DNA of 64,000 nucleotides from contig NZ_CP160680.1 in NCBI RefSeq assembly GCF_040784935.1, forward strand, positions 6,305,802 through 6,369,801. The letters run 5' to 3'. Below are positions 15,754 to 24,108 of this stretch, one piece after another. Position 1 is the first letter of the stretch. Each line of letters opens with the position of its first letter. The position numbers were made by a program, and so were the translations under genes. Below the pieces are notes generated by a model that did no database searches, was not told where the DNA came from, and saw only the letters and a list, made by a program, of their open reading frames with translations. This DNA comes from Lewinella sp. LCG006. GTDB taxonomy: Bacteria; Bacteroidota; Bacteroidia; Chitinophagales; Saprospiraceae.

Positions 15754-17412
15754 ATGAAATTTAATCTCTTTTTAGGGATGCTCCTCGTTTTCGGATGCAC
15801 CCTCCTAAACGCTCAAGACGACAAGCCTACGCCGAAAGATTGGCCGCACATGGACCTCGCAGAAGACGGCTATCCAGGCATGAGCACAACTAAAGCTTAC
15901 CGGGAGATCCTTAATGGTAAAGCAAGTCAAACGGTAATAGTAGCCATCATCGATTCAGGTGTGGACGCCGAGCATGAAGACCTGGCTGACATCATGTGGG
16001 TAAACGAGGACGAAATTCCTGGCAACGGCATTGATGATGACAACAATGGCTACATTGACGATATTCACGGCTGGAACTTTATTGGTGGTAAAGACGGCAA
16101 GAATATCAATGCAGAAAACCTCGAAATTGTAAGACTTTACCGCAAACTTCATGCACGTTTTGATGGTGCCGATGTTTCCAAACTATCAAAAAAGGCACGT
16201 CGTGATTACGAAACGTACAAAGAATACGAAGAAATCATCAACGACAAGCGTGAAGGTATGCAGCCCAACGTAATGCTGTATACGCGCACGCTGGAAATGA
16301 TGGACGAATTGATCGAAGCTATCGGCAAAAAGCCTGCTGACATCAAGCTAGATGACGTAAAAAAGCACACTGAAGCAGAAGGTAATGTCGGTAAAGCGGC
16401 TCAGTTCATGAGTGGCATCCTCGAAAAAGGCGACGATTTTGATGACGTCTACGGTCAGGTAAAAGGTGCTGCTGAATATTTCAATGACTCTTACAACTAC
16501 AATTGGAACCCTGATTTTGATGCACGTGACATCGTAGGAGACAATCCTGCTGATCTCAACGACCGCAACTATGGCAACAATGACGTTGAAGGCCCCGATG
16601 CTTTACACGGTACCCACGTTGCAGGTATTGTTGCTGCTATTCGTGGCAATGGTATTGGTATGGATGGCGTAGCTAGCAATGTTCGCATCATGTCTGTTCG
16701 TGCCGTTCCTAATGGTGATGAAAGAGACAAAGATGTAGCCAATGCCATCCGTTATGCCGTTGACAATGGTGCTACCGTTATCAACATGAGCTTCGGAAAA
16801 GGCTACTCTCCTTACAAAGATGCCGTTGATGATGCCGTACGTTATGCCGTTTCGAAAGATGTTATCCTCGTTCACGCTGCGGGCAACGATGGAAAAGAAA
16901 ACAACTTTGAAAATAACTTCCCTCACGACAAATATGACCGTCGTGGATTGTTCCGTCCTAAGTACGCTGATACCTGGATCGAAGTTGGTGCTATGTCTGC
17001 TAACAATGACCAGGACCTTACCGCTGGTTTCTCCAACTGGAGTCAAGACAAAGTGGACGTTTTTGCACCAGGGGTAGAAATTTACGCTACTGTTCCTGAT
17101 GACAAATACCAAGACCTGCAAGGTACCAGTATGGCTGCTCCTATGGTGGCTGGATTGGCGGCAACGCTACGTTCCTACTTCCCAGACTTGACGGCAGAAC
17201 AGGTGAAGCAAATCATCATGGACTCTTCCGTTAAGCCTTCCTTCTTAGTGAATGTGCCAGGAGAAGAGGACAAGCAAGAAATGCTGGATAAATTGTCAGT
17301 TACAGGCGGTGTAGTCAACACCCTCCGTGCCGTACAGATGGCAATGAACATCCAGGGTGACAAGAAAAAGCCTGCCGCTACTCGCGATACAGCTTTGGTG
17401 CCTAGAGCTTAA
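15754..17412 (+). CDS. Secreted subtilisin-like serine peptidase (S8)
   Basis: A 552-residue S8 peptidase with signal peptide MKFNLFLGMLLVFGCTLLNA. The catalytic residues are in place: Asp67 (AIIDSGVD), His285 (HGTHVAG), Asn378 (AAGNDG) and Ser459 (GTSMAAP). About 215 residues separate Asp from His, against a few tens in subtilisin; the insert is charged and probably helical (about 120-270). It carries no visible T9SS sorting domain, so periplasmic or lipid-anchored location is possible. Similar long-insert S8 peptidases are common in Bacteroidota. Confidence 0.92.
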   Translation: MKFNLFLGMLLVFGCTLLNAQDDKPTPKDWPHMDLAEDGYPGMSTTKAYREILNGKASQTVIVAIIDSGVDAEHEDLADIMWVNEDEIPGNGIDDDNNGYIDDIHGWNFIGGKDGKNINAENLEIVRLYRKLHARFDGADVSKLSKKARRDYETYKEYEEIINDKREGMQPNVMLYTRTLEMMDELIEAIGKKPADIKLDDVKKHTEAEGNVGKAAQFMSGILEKGDDFDDVYGQVKGAAEYFNDSYNYNWNPDFDARDIVGDNPADLNDRNYGNNDVEGPDALHGTHVAGIVAAIRGNGIGMDGVASNVRIMSVRAVPNGDERDKDVANAIRYAVDNGATVINMSFGKGYSPYKDAVDDAVRYAVSKDVILVHAAGNDGKENNFENNFPHDKYDRRGLFRPKYADTWIEVGAMSANNDQDLTAGFSNWSQDKVDVFAPGVEIYATVPDDKYQDLQGTSMAAPMVAGLAATLRSYFPDLTAEQVKQIIMDSSVKPSFLVNVPGEEDKQEMLDKLSVTGGVVNTLRAVQMAMNIQGDKKKPAATRDTALVPRA

Positions 17413-17498
17413 GTTAGGGTATAAGGTACAGGGTATAGCGTACAGAGATAATTCCTAAAACGGATACTGTAACTATGCTTCGCACCATTTCAGTAAAA

Positions 17499-17548
17499 GG
17501 TAGAGAGATTTAGCAACGGTTCGTTTCAGGATCAAAAATCTCTCTACC
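17499..17548 (+). terminator. Hairpin after the subtilase gene
   Basis: GGTAGAGAGATTT pairs perfectly with AAATCTCTCTACC around a 24-base loop, 87 bases past the subtilase stop. A second small hairpin, CCCTC..GAGGG, follows at once. There is no long T-run, so it could be a processing or stability element instead. It resembles the hairpins at 41102 and 58531. Confidence 0.45.
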
Positions 17549-17646
17549 CTCTACAAAAGAGGGCACCAAACATCCCCTGTCCTTTTACAATTTTAACCAG
17601 TGCATTCTGTCTTGAGCCCAATTGTCGGAATCACCAACTATCCATT

Positions 17647-18285
17647 TTGAACACCGTTCTTTCAGAGCTTCATTTCCTCCCCCCCATCGCCAGCTTTGTT
17701 CACTTCAAGGCTGCTGACGAAATCCTACTGGAATCCTGCGAAAACTATCAAAAAAGGTCCTACCGCAATCGCTGTTATATTATTGGTGCAAATGGCTTGC
17801 AGCGTCTTAGCCTCCCTCTGGAAAAAGGCAAAAACAACCAGTTATCTATTCGGGAAGTTGAACTCAATTTTCACCAAGATTGGCCGCGTCAACATTGGCA
17901 AAGTATCCGCTCGGCTTACGGCAATGCACCATTCTTCCCCTATTATGCCGATGAGCTTGCGCCGCTTTTTTTGCATCCGCCAGCACTTCTTTGGGAATTT
18001 AACCTCGCTGTGCTAAAAACGATCTTCCGTTTATTACAATGGGACAAGCCTATTCGGCTGACCGAAGAATTTCGTTCCCAGTACCCTGCAAAAGTCATTG
18101 ACATTCGGGAGAAAATCACCCCGAAATCCTATCCTCCAGCTTCCAACGATCAACAAAATTTCGTAGCTTACTCACAAGTATTTCTGGAACGCCATGGCTT
18201 TATTGCCAATCTCAGCATTTTGGATTTACTTTTTTGCCAGGGACCTCAGTCCAATCTGTATCTTAGCGAAAATTCATCGTCCTAA
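17647..18285 (+). CDS. WbqC family protein
   Basis: A 212-residue WbqC-like protein. The N-terminus LHFLPPIASFVHFKAAD and the following NRCYI, LSLPL and HWQSIRSAYGNAPFF patterns match this family, which occurs in polysaccharide (O-antigen) clusters and also alone in Bacteroidota, often near the lep/signal peptidase genes. The enzymatic role is not established. The frame begins with TTG; no ATG alternative retains the conserved N-terminal motif. A dynamin-like gene begins 22 bases later. Confidence 0.85.
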   Translation: MNTVLSELHFLPPIASFVHFKAADEILLESCENYQKRSYRNRCYIIGANGLQRLSLPLEKGKNNQLSIREVELNFHQDWPRQHWQSIRSAYGNAPFFPYYADELAPLFLHPPALLWEFNLAVLKTIFRLLQWDKPIRLTEEFRSQYPAKVIDIREKITPKSYPPASNDQQNFVAYSQVFLERHGFIANLSILDLLFCQGPQSNLYLSENSSS

Positions 18286-18307
18286 GATTTAACCAAACTT
18301 CTCTATT

Positions 18308-20059
18308 GTGACTAAACTGCTCAATCCGCAACTGCAAACCCATCGAGCTCAACTAGAAGAAATCACCAAGGATTTGCACGAGCTGACCATTCGGATTGGC
18401 CACGAGGAAATGAGCCATACCGTCAGTGATTTACGTAATCGCCTGCACGAGCCTTTCATGTTTGTCATTGTGGGAGAAGTAAAAGCAGGAAAAAGCAGCT
18501 TCATCAACGCCCTACTCGCTACGGGAGAAGAGATCACCAAGGTCGCTCCTCAACCGATGACGGATACCATCCAGCAAATCTTGTACGGCGAAGAAAGAGC
18601 TGAAGTGATGGTCAATGATTACCTCAAGAAAATTATGCTGCCTGTTGATATTCTTCAGGATATAGCAATCGTTGACACACCGGGCACCAATACCATTGTG
18701 GCCCATCATCAAGAAATCACGGAACGTTTTGTTCCGGCATCAGATTTGATTGTCTTCGTTTTCGAAGCAAAAAACCCATATCGGCAATCAGCCTGGGAAT
18801 TTTTCGACTTTATCCAGGGAGAATGGCGGAAGAAAGTCATTTTTGTTTTGCAACAAAAAGATTTGATGCCAGCTGAAGATTTGGCCATAAACATCCAGGG
18901 CGTTAAGGACAATGCCCTCAAAAAAGGGATGACCATACCCCACGTTTTTGCCGTCTCGGCCAAGCAGGAACAAGAAGGACAAACGACACAATCAGGATTT
19001 GGCGAGCTGAGAGCCTACATCCAAAACCATATTACTGGTGGCCAGGCACCAGCGCTCAAGCTGATCAATAGTGTCGCCACCGCCAACAACATCAACGAGC
19101 GCATTGCTACTGGGCTGGATTTACGCCAACAACAATACCGGGCGGATCAGGAATTTCGCGAAGACATTAGAGAAACGCTCGACGAACAAGAAACCAAAAG
19201 CTACAAACAAGTTGATTTGCTCAATGATGCCTTATTGGGTGCTTATGACCGGATCACTACCAAAAAAGCTTATGAGCTGGAAGGAGGCCTCAGTTTGTTT
19301 GGCCTTCTGCGACGATCAGTAAGCAGCATTTTCTCGAAAACACCCTCTGCGCAACAGTGGCTCACCGACTTGGCCAAGGAGATGGAGGACGAACTCAATG
19401 GTGCATTACAGCAACGCCTCAACGAGGGTATGATCGACCTGGCGGATAGCATCCAGCAAATGGCCAAGATCATTGACCTGAAAATCCGTTCCAGTAAAAC
19501 CATCCTCAGCAACGATCACGAAATATTCAGTGACATTGCCGAACGACGCGAGAATGTATTGCGCGATTTACAAGATCAGTTTTCTCGTTTTATCAGTAAG
19601 ACGGAAAATTTCACCGATGAATCCCTCTTCCCTGACAAGAAAAACCTATCCCCAAACCTGGCCGCTGGCTCTGGTATTGCAGCGATTGGTGTTATCCTGA
19701 TGACCGTTAGCCAAATAGGTATGCTTGACATCACAGGGGGATTACTTACGGCAATAGGGCTGTTATTTGCAGGTTTCAGCACTCGCTCGAAGCGCAAAAA
19801 AATCACGGATGGCTTCCGTCAGGAAATTGCTCAGGGCCGTCAACGTCTCACTGAAGAAGTAAATAGCACCCTCAAACGATACATCGTCCATTTAAAAAAA
19901 CGTATTGATGATAATTTCCTCCGGTTTGATGACCTGCTAAAACGGGAAGGCGTACAATTGGAAGAAATATCTATCCAGCAATCTAACATCAATGAACGAC
20001 TCGCCACTATTGCCAATGCTCTGGCGCCTCTAAGTCGTGATCTTGACGGTAGGCCTTAA
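18308..20059 (+). CDS. Dynamin-like GTPase
   Basis: A 583-residue bacterial dynamin-family protein. GTPase motifs: P-loop GEVKAGKSSF (56-65), a G2 threonine in QPMTDTI, DTPGTNT for G3 and LQQKD for G4. Long charged helices follow (about 260-430), and two adjacent hydrophobic helices lie near 450-490 (GSGIAAIGVILMTVSQIGML, then a second), so the protein probably inserts in the inner membrane and remodels it. Start codon GTG. Known relatives take part in membrane fusion/fission, envelope stress tolerance or phage defence; no paired partner gene, the usual defence arrangement, is seen here. Confidence 0.88.
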   Translation: MTKLLNPQLQTHRAQLEEITKDLHELTIRIGHEEMSHTVSDLRNRLHEPFMFVIVGEVKAGKSSFINALLATGEEITKVAPQPMTDTIQQILYGEERAEVMVNDYLKKIMLPVDILQDIAIVDTPGTNTIVAHHQEITERFVPASDLIVFVFEAKNPYRQSAWEFFDFIQGEWRKKVIFVLQQKDLMPAEDLAINIQGVKDNALKKGMTIPHVFAVSAKQEQEGQTTQSGFGELRAYIQNHITGGQAPALKLINSVATANNINERIATGLDLRQQQYRADQEFREDIRETLDEQETKSYKQVDLLNDALLGAYDRITTKKAYELEGGLSLFGLLRRSVSSIFSKTPSAQQWLTDLAKEMEDELNGALQQRLNEGMIDLADSIQQMAKIIDLKIRSSKTILSNDHEIFSDIAERRENVLRDLQDQFSRFISKTENFTDESLFPDKKNLSPNLAAGSGIAAIGVILMTVSQIGMLDITGGLLTAIGLLFAGFSTRSKRKKITDGFRQEIAQGRQRLTEEVNSTLKRYIVHLKKRIDDNFLRFDDLLKREGVQLEEISIQQSNINERLATIANALAPLSRDLDGRP

Positions 20060-20152
20060 GGTTTAGGCTGAGCCTTTGATAATTCCATATTTGGCATTTT
20101 TTCGACAACCTTTGTTCAAATTTACTGTTAGAGTTGTTCTGCTGAACATACG

Positions 20153-20305
20153 ATGCCAAAAACAAGAAAAAAAGCTGATTTTCCGCAAAAGCGCTGTGCA
20201 CATTGTCAACGTCCCTTTCTTTGGCGTAAGAAGTGGGAAAAGGTATGGCATGAGGTGAAGTATTGCAGCGATCGTTGCCGTAGAGAAAATCGTCAAGACA
20301 GATAA
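20153..20305 (+). CDS. DUF2256 small zinc-binding protein
   Basis: A 50-residue basic protein beginning MPKTRKKADFPQKRCAHC. CAHC and CSDRC (residues 15-18 and about 38-42) form a four-cysteine zinc site separated by a WRKKWEKVW helix; this is the DUF2256 pattern. Function unknown. Family members are frequently encoded beside cryptochrome/photolyase relatives, and one such gene is in this window at 33484, about 13 kb away. It ends two bases before the ATG of the oxidase-subunit-like gene (TAAGATG), implying translational coupling. Confidence 0.85.
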   Translation: MPKTRKKADFPQKRCAHCQRPFLWRKKWEKVWHEVKYCSDRCRRENRQDR

Positions 20306-20306
20306 G

Positions 20307-20945
20307 ATGAACGAAAACACCCCACTTCGTGACCAGTACCAGGCTGATGGTGATGAGTACGGCTCCTTTGCCTTTCACCCCTACAATGTTTTATTGATTC
20401 TACTTATTTTTAGTCTTTCCATCCTCTTTCTGTCGCTTAGTATTTCTTTTGTTTACTCCAGGGTGCAGAGTTCAGCACCGCCCATAAAGCTCCCTGCCAT
20501 ATTTCTTTTTAATACCCTGATACTACTAGCCAGTAGCGGAACCATGCTGACCGCAAAAAAAGCCTATGTAGCTGATAATACCCCACGCTATAAAGTAGCC
20601 CTGGGCATCACCATGGGCCTGTCCTTTCTATTCTTGGCATTGCAGGTCGTAGGCTGGAGAGAACTCTTCCAACAAGAGATTTTTATTGACAGTGACAACG
20701 CTGCGGGTTATCTTTACGTGATTTCTGGTTTGCACTTTGCTCACGTCATTGGAGGTATACCATTTTTGGGGTACTTCATCTGGCAGGCTCATAAAAAAAT
20801 GCAAGACCCTGTAAGTGTGCTTGTTTACTTCAGCGATCCAGAGAAAAGGCTAAAACTTCGTTTACTCACCATATACTGGCACTTCCTTGATGCACTTTGG
20901 ATTTATCTCGTTTTGTTTTTCTTTATCAACTACCTTATTCGCTAA
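20307..20945 (+). CDS. Cytochrome c oxidase subunit III-like membrane protein
   Basis: A 212-residue protein with five predicted membrane helices in the order found in heme-copper oxidase subunit III (CoxC/CyoC). Supporting details: the helix containing SGLHFAHVIGGIPFLGYF, with the conserved H, and the closing YWHFLDALWIYLVLFFFINY, where W-H-F-x-D-x-x-W is characteristic. Subunit III stabilises the proton-pumping oxidase. Subunits I and II are not in the window, so this is an orphan copy or one used by a distant operon. It is two bases after the DUF2256 gene. Confidence 0.88.
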   Translation: MNENTPLRDQYQADGDEYGSFAFHPYNVLLILLIFSLSILFLSLSISFVYSRVQSSAPPIKLPAIFLFNTLILLASSGTMLTAKKAYVADNTPRYKVALGITMGLSFLFLALQVVGWRELFQQEIFIDSDNAAGYLYVISGLHFAHVIGGIPFLGYFIWQAHKKMQDPVSVLVYFSDPEKRLKLRLLTIYWHFLDALWIYLVLFFFINYLIR

Positions 20946-22038
20946 AGTCAGGCACCTCTTCCCCTCACCAGACAAATTATGTTGGGGACTGAGTGTAGTG
21001 CTGCTTTGTTGTTGCTTTGGCTGCCAGTCTTCCCCTAGCACTGAAGAAGATACCGCTGCCCAGCATGTAGAACAAGGCAATAGACAATTGACCCTCAACC
21101 GGGCCGTAACGGCTTATGACCATCCTGATGGCCAACCAGTAGCAGCATTGCAAAAAGGAGACCTCATCGTATTAACCGATGAAATTTCCCCACGTCTTTA
21201 TTCACGAACAACCCGAAAAGATACTTTACTGGAGCCTTTCTTCAGGGTAGTCCTCCCGAATAAAGAGCTTGCCTGGATCTATGCCAACCCCGCTGATTTC
21301 GTTTTACCGACCAAGGATACCCTTCAATGGCAATGGCAAAATAGACTTAGAGGGATCTTCACTCCAAGTAAGCTGAACCTTTATACCCAAATCTGGGACC
21401 AATGGTCGAATACCCATCAAGCGGGTGTACAATTGCTTACCTTTCAAACCATTAGGTCCTTACGAGATCAACTGGAAGCAGATTTGAAGAATTACCCTTT
21501 GCTCCCTGCCTCCCAATACGAAGGGCTGTTTCCTGCCACCTTGGCTTACCAAAATACTGCTGGCCCTGGTTGGTGGATTGATTTCAACCAGTGGGTAGAG
21601 CGTTGTGCAAAAATTCCTGGAGCAGATGCCGAGCTTGCCATCTTTCAGTTTTACCAAAAAGAGGTTTATCCTCCGGATGGAATTGAATACCATTTTCACA
21701 GTTGGGAGTTTCCAGTCACTATTCAAGAAAAACACAGTTTACTTGGAAGGAACATTCATTTTGATCTTTTCATGAAGTTGGAGCAAATCACCCAACAATA
21801 CCCTTTCGTACAAGCGGAGTGCATAACATTGAAAAACCAATTGCTTGATGATATCACTGCTTCAGGGACAAGCTATTGGGAAGATTGGCCTGCCATCCAG
21901 TCAGAGCTGGATACCATCCTAAACACAAAAAACTGGCATATTCTTAATCAAGAAGACCTGGCAATCCTTAAGCAGCGCCGCCAAAACCTCACCATGCCTA
22001 ATCTCCAAGAACTGTATATGGGCAAACGCAATAAGTAG
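20890..22038 (+). CDS. Putative lipoprotein with SH3-like domain
   Basis: About 382 residues. A hydrophobic run LSVVLLCCCFGC followed by serines suggests a lipoprotein signal, though the cysteine-rich -3 to -1 positions are unusual. The start is uncertain: the only nearby ATG lies inside the oxidase-subunit gene, giving a 56-base overlap and a 30-residue N-region before the hydrophobic core. After the signal, residues about 68-135 (VTAYDHPDGQPVAALQKGD..) look like a bacterial SH3 repeat. The rest is unrecognised and rich in W, Y and Q. Probably co-transcribed with the preceding gene. Confidence 0.65.
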   Translation: MHFGFISFCFSLSTTLFAKVRHLFPSPDKLCWGLSVVLLCCCFGCQSSPSTEEDTAAQHVEQGNRQLTLNRAVTAYDHPDGQPVAALQKGDLIVLTDEISPRLYSRTTRKDTLLEPFFRVVLPNKELAWIYANPADFVLPTKDTLQWQWQNRLRGIFTPSKLNLYTQIWDQWSNTHQAGVQLLTFQTIRSLRDQLEADLKNYPLLPASQYEGLFPATLAYQNTAGPGWWIDFNQWVERCAKIPGADAELAIFQFYQKEVYPPDGIEYHFHSWEFPVTIQEKHSLLGRNIHFDLFMKLEQITQQYPFVQAECITLKNQLLDDITASGTSYWEDWPAIQSELDTILNTKNWHILNQEDLAILKQRRQNLTMPNLQELYMGKRNK

Positions 22039-22102
22039 GCACCCAAAGAAAATTACGCCAATAAGGCTCCGGTACGAAAGACCTTGTTTTCTAACAAAAG
22101 AC

Positions 22103-22110
22103 TACCTTTG
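22103..22110 (+). promoter_or_regulatory. Promoter -7 element
   Basis: TACCTTTG with a TTG 16 bases upstream. It ends 30 bases before the ATG at 22141 and supports that start over an in-frame TTG 15 bases earlier. Confidence 0.55.
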
Positions 22111-22140
22111 TAGTCTAATAATTAGTTGTACAATCAAATT

Positions 22141-22815
22141 ATGATTTATTTAGCCATTCTTGCGGGTTCTTTGGTGATTGGTGGCTTGGCGCTAACCAGT
22201 CTGGTTGCAAAAAACATGGCTCCGGGTAACAAACGCCTGGCTATGGAAACCGAACGTATGAAAGGTGACATGGATACCTGGGTCACCCAACTGGTGCCCA
22301 TTGACAAGGAAGAACTTGAGCTGTTCAGTATTGGCCAGGACAAACAAGTGCTGCGCAAAGGCGTCACTACTACCGCTAAAGGTATCTTTACCACCATTTA
22401 TCACGAACCAGTACTCGCCTATAGCTACCGAGAATACCTCGGAAAGGCCAACAAACCCAATGCACTGCTCTATGCTCGCACTGCTGAGCATGAATACATC
22501 TACTGGATAAAAAAAGGGGTAGCCACCCTATTTATTGACCAGCAAGAAGTGGGAACACTCAGCCAGGATGGTATCTTGAAAGGCAAACGAACGGGTAAAG
22601 TGATCGCTCAACTAAAATCGGGCAAGGAATCTTTACGACCAGTAGAAGTAGGAGGAAAAGAAGTTGGCAACCTAACAACCAGCTTAGAAAAAGCAGACAA
22701 AGGGCTACATCGGCGGGCATTCAGTTTTATTAGGCCTGATCTCAATGACAAAGAAGAGCAGTTGTTTTTAGCACTCGCCCTGGAAGAATTGGTAAATAGG
22801 GCGGTACATTCCTAG
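22141..22815 (+). CDS. Membrane-anchored protein of unknown function
   Basis: About 224 residues, with one N-terminal membrane helix (IYLAILAGSLVIGGLALTSL) and a soluble C-terminal part of 200 residues that I do not recognise. The soluble part is rich in short beta-like segments (VGTLSQDGILKGKRTGKVIA), and ends in a helix (LFLALALEELVNRA). ATG is preferred over the earlier TTG because it starts directly at the helix and lies at a suitable distance from the promoter. A separate promoter follows, so it appears to be a single-gene unit. Confidence 0.7.
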   Translation: MIYLAILAGSLVIGGLALTSLVAKNMAPGNKRLAMETERMKGDMDTWVTQLVPIDKEELELFSIGQDKQVLRKGVTTTAKGIFTTIYHEPVLAYSYREYLGKANKPNALLYARTAEHEYIYWIKKGVATLFIDQQEVGTLSQDGILKGKRTGKVIAQLKSGKESLRPVEVGGKEVGNLTTSLEKADKGLHRRAFSFIRPDLNDKEEQLFLALALEELVNRAVHS

Positions 22816-22833
22816 TTTCTAGGGAAGAAGGTG

Positions 22834-22841
22834 TAACTTTG
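22834..22841 (+). promoter_or_regulatory. Promoter -7 element
   Basis: TAACTTTG matches TAnnTTTG, 72 bases before the ATG of the next gene. A small CCTAG-TTT-CTAGG hairpin overlaps the preceding stop codon. Confidence 0.45.
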
Positions 22842-22913
22842 TGCCCCACAGTATGAACAATCACCATAAGTTCCTGTTGTAAAGAGGATTAATTACTCAC
22901 GAAATTTCAGGCC

Positions 22914-23318
22914 ATGAGCCTAAGGAAGAAAGTCAATTTGATCATCTATCGTTTCCGCGAAAGCGGGCTAGAGGTCTTTTTTCTTAATAACCAAGAAGCA
23001 AATACCCTCAATTTCCCACAAGGAGAGATGAGCCAGCAATCTTCAGATGATTACATCGCCCTTGATCCCGTTCGAGAAGAAACCAGTGGAGAACAGGAGG
23101 AAGCTTTTGCCGTTGAGGGAGATTGGCATGAAATCCCTAGCTTAAAAACAATGCTTTATCAAGATGCTAAGCAGCTGAAAGATAAGCTGAAAGAAATTGA
23201 GCAAGGAGCCTTTGTCAGTATCAAAGATGCCCTAAAAGGTGCCTTACCGCATCAATACGCCTTCTTAAAAGAACTCAAAGATATTTTAAGAGATCGCAAT
23301 TCGCTGCGCGACCTGTAG
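22914..23318 (+). CDS. Small protein, N-terminus resembling a Nudix fold
   Basis: A 134-residue soluble protein. The opening KKVNLIIYRFRESGLEVFFL resembles the first strand of Nudix hydrolases, but no Nudix box (GX5EX7REUXEEXGU) is present, so any such relation would be to a non-catalytic form. The middle is acidic (SGEQEEAFAVEGDW) and the C-terminal half is helical and charged. Function unknown. It is followed by a strong terminator. Confidence 0.7.
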   Translation: MSLRKKVNLIIYRFRESGLEVFFLNNQEANTLNFPQGEMSQQSSDDYIALDPVREETSGEQEEAFAVEGDWHEIPSLKTMLYQDAKQLKDKLKEIEQGAFVSIKDALKGALPHQYAFLKELKDILRDRNSLRDL

Positions 23319-23340
23319 CAGATAGCCTTCAATAGAGGAT

Positions 23341-23385
23341 AGCAAGCCCCCATTTCTATATATGAAAATGGGGGCTTGCTGTTTT
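23341..23385 (+). terminator. Rho-independent terminator
   Basis: AGCAAGCCCCCATTT pairs perfectly with AAATGGGGGCTTGCT around a 10-base loop, followed by GTTTT. It ends at the stop of the convergent cmk gene and probably serves the plus-strand gene mainly. Confidence 0.85.
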
Positions 23386-24064
23386 AAGCTCCTCGCATCT
23401 CCGCCAGTACTTTTATCATTGCCAGCTGTTCTTCCATAGAGAGTACCGTGTTGTCAATGACAACGGCATCGTCTGCCTGTCGCAACGGGCTATCTTCCCT
23501 GGTACTGTCGATATGGTCTCGCTCTGTAAGGTTATTGACTATTTCTCCTAAGCTTACCGATTGTCCTTTTTCCAAAAGTTCTTTCAAACGTCGGCGAGCA
23601 CGTTCCTGGGGGTCTGCGGTCAAAAAGATCTTTAAGCTTGCTTCAGGAAAAACAACGGTACCAATATCACGACCATCAAGGATACATGACTTTTTTTCAC
23701 CTAGTGCCTGCTGTTGTTGCACCAAAAAACGGCGTACAGCAGAGATGGTCGCAACGGGACTTACGGACGCCGAAACCTCCATGGTGCGAATCTGTTTTTC
23801 CACATCTTCACCATTCAAGAAGGTGTGCAGGCTGCCATCTTCATCACGTCTAAAGTCGATTTGAATCTCTGCCAAAGCCATAGCCACCTGGGCGGGATTA
23901 TTCCAATCAAGCTGGTGTTTGATAAAATAATAGGTAACGGCACGGTACATAGCCCCCGTATCGATATAAGTATAATCCAGCTTTTCCGCAAGTTGCTTAG
24001 CCAGTGTACTCTTACCGCAGGCTGAGAAGCCGTCGATTGCAATAATTATTCCTTCTGTTTTCAT
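23384..24064 (-). CDS. cmk: Cytidylate kinase
   Basis: Phosphorylates CMP and dCMP with ATP in pyrimidine nucleotide metabolism. About 226 residues, the normal length. The P-loop GFSACGKST is at about 11-19; GAMYRAVTYYF (substrate-binding), SCILDGRDIGTVVFP and FLTADPQERARRR follow in the usual order. ATG is preferred over an upstream in-frame TTG that adds one residue. It ends inside the shared terminator region. Confidence 0.95.
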   Translation of the reverse strand: MKTEGIIIAIDGFSACGKSTLAKQLAEKLDYTYIDTGAMYRAVTYYFIKHQLDWNNPAQVAMALAEIQIDFRRDEDGSLHTFLNGEDVEKQIRTMEVSASVSPVATISAVRRFLVQQQQALGEKKSCILDGRDIGTVVFPEASLKIFLTADPQERARRRLKELLEKGQSVSLGEIVNNLTERDHIDSTREDSPLRQADDAVVIDNTVLSMEEQLAMIKVLAEMRGA

Positions 24065-24108
24065 CAAAGGTGAAGATAAGTCCTAGTTTCCACCCCTCCA
24101 AGTGGGCA

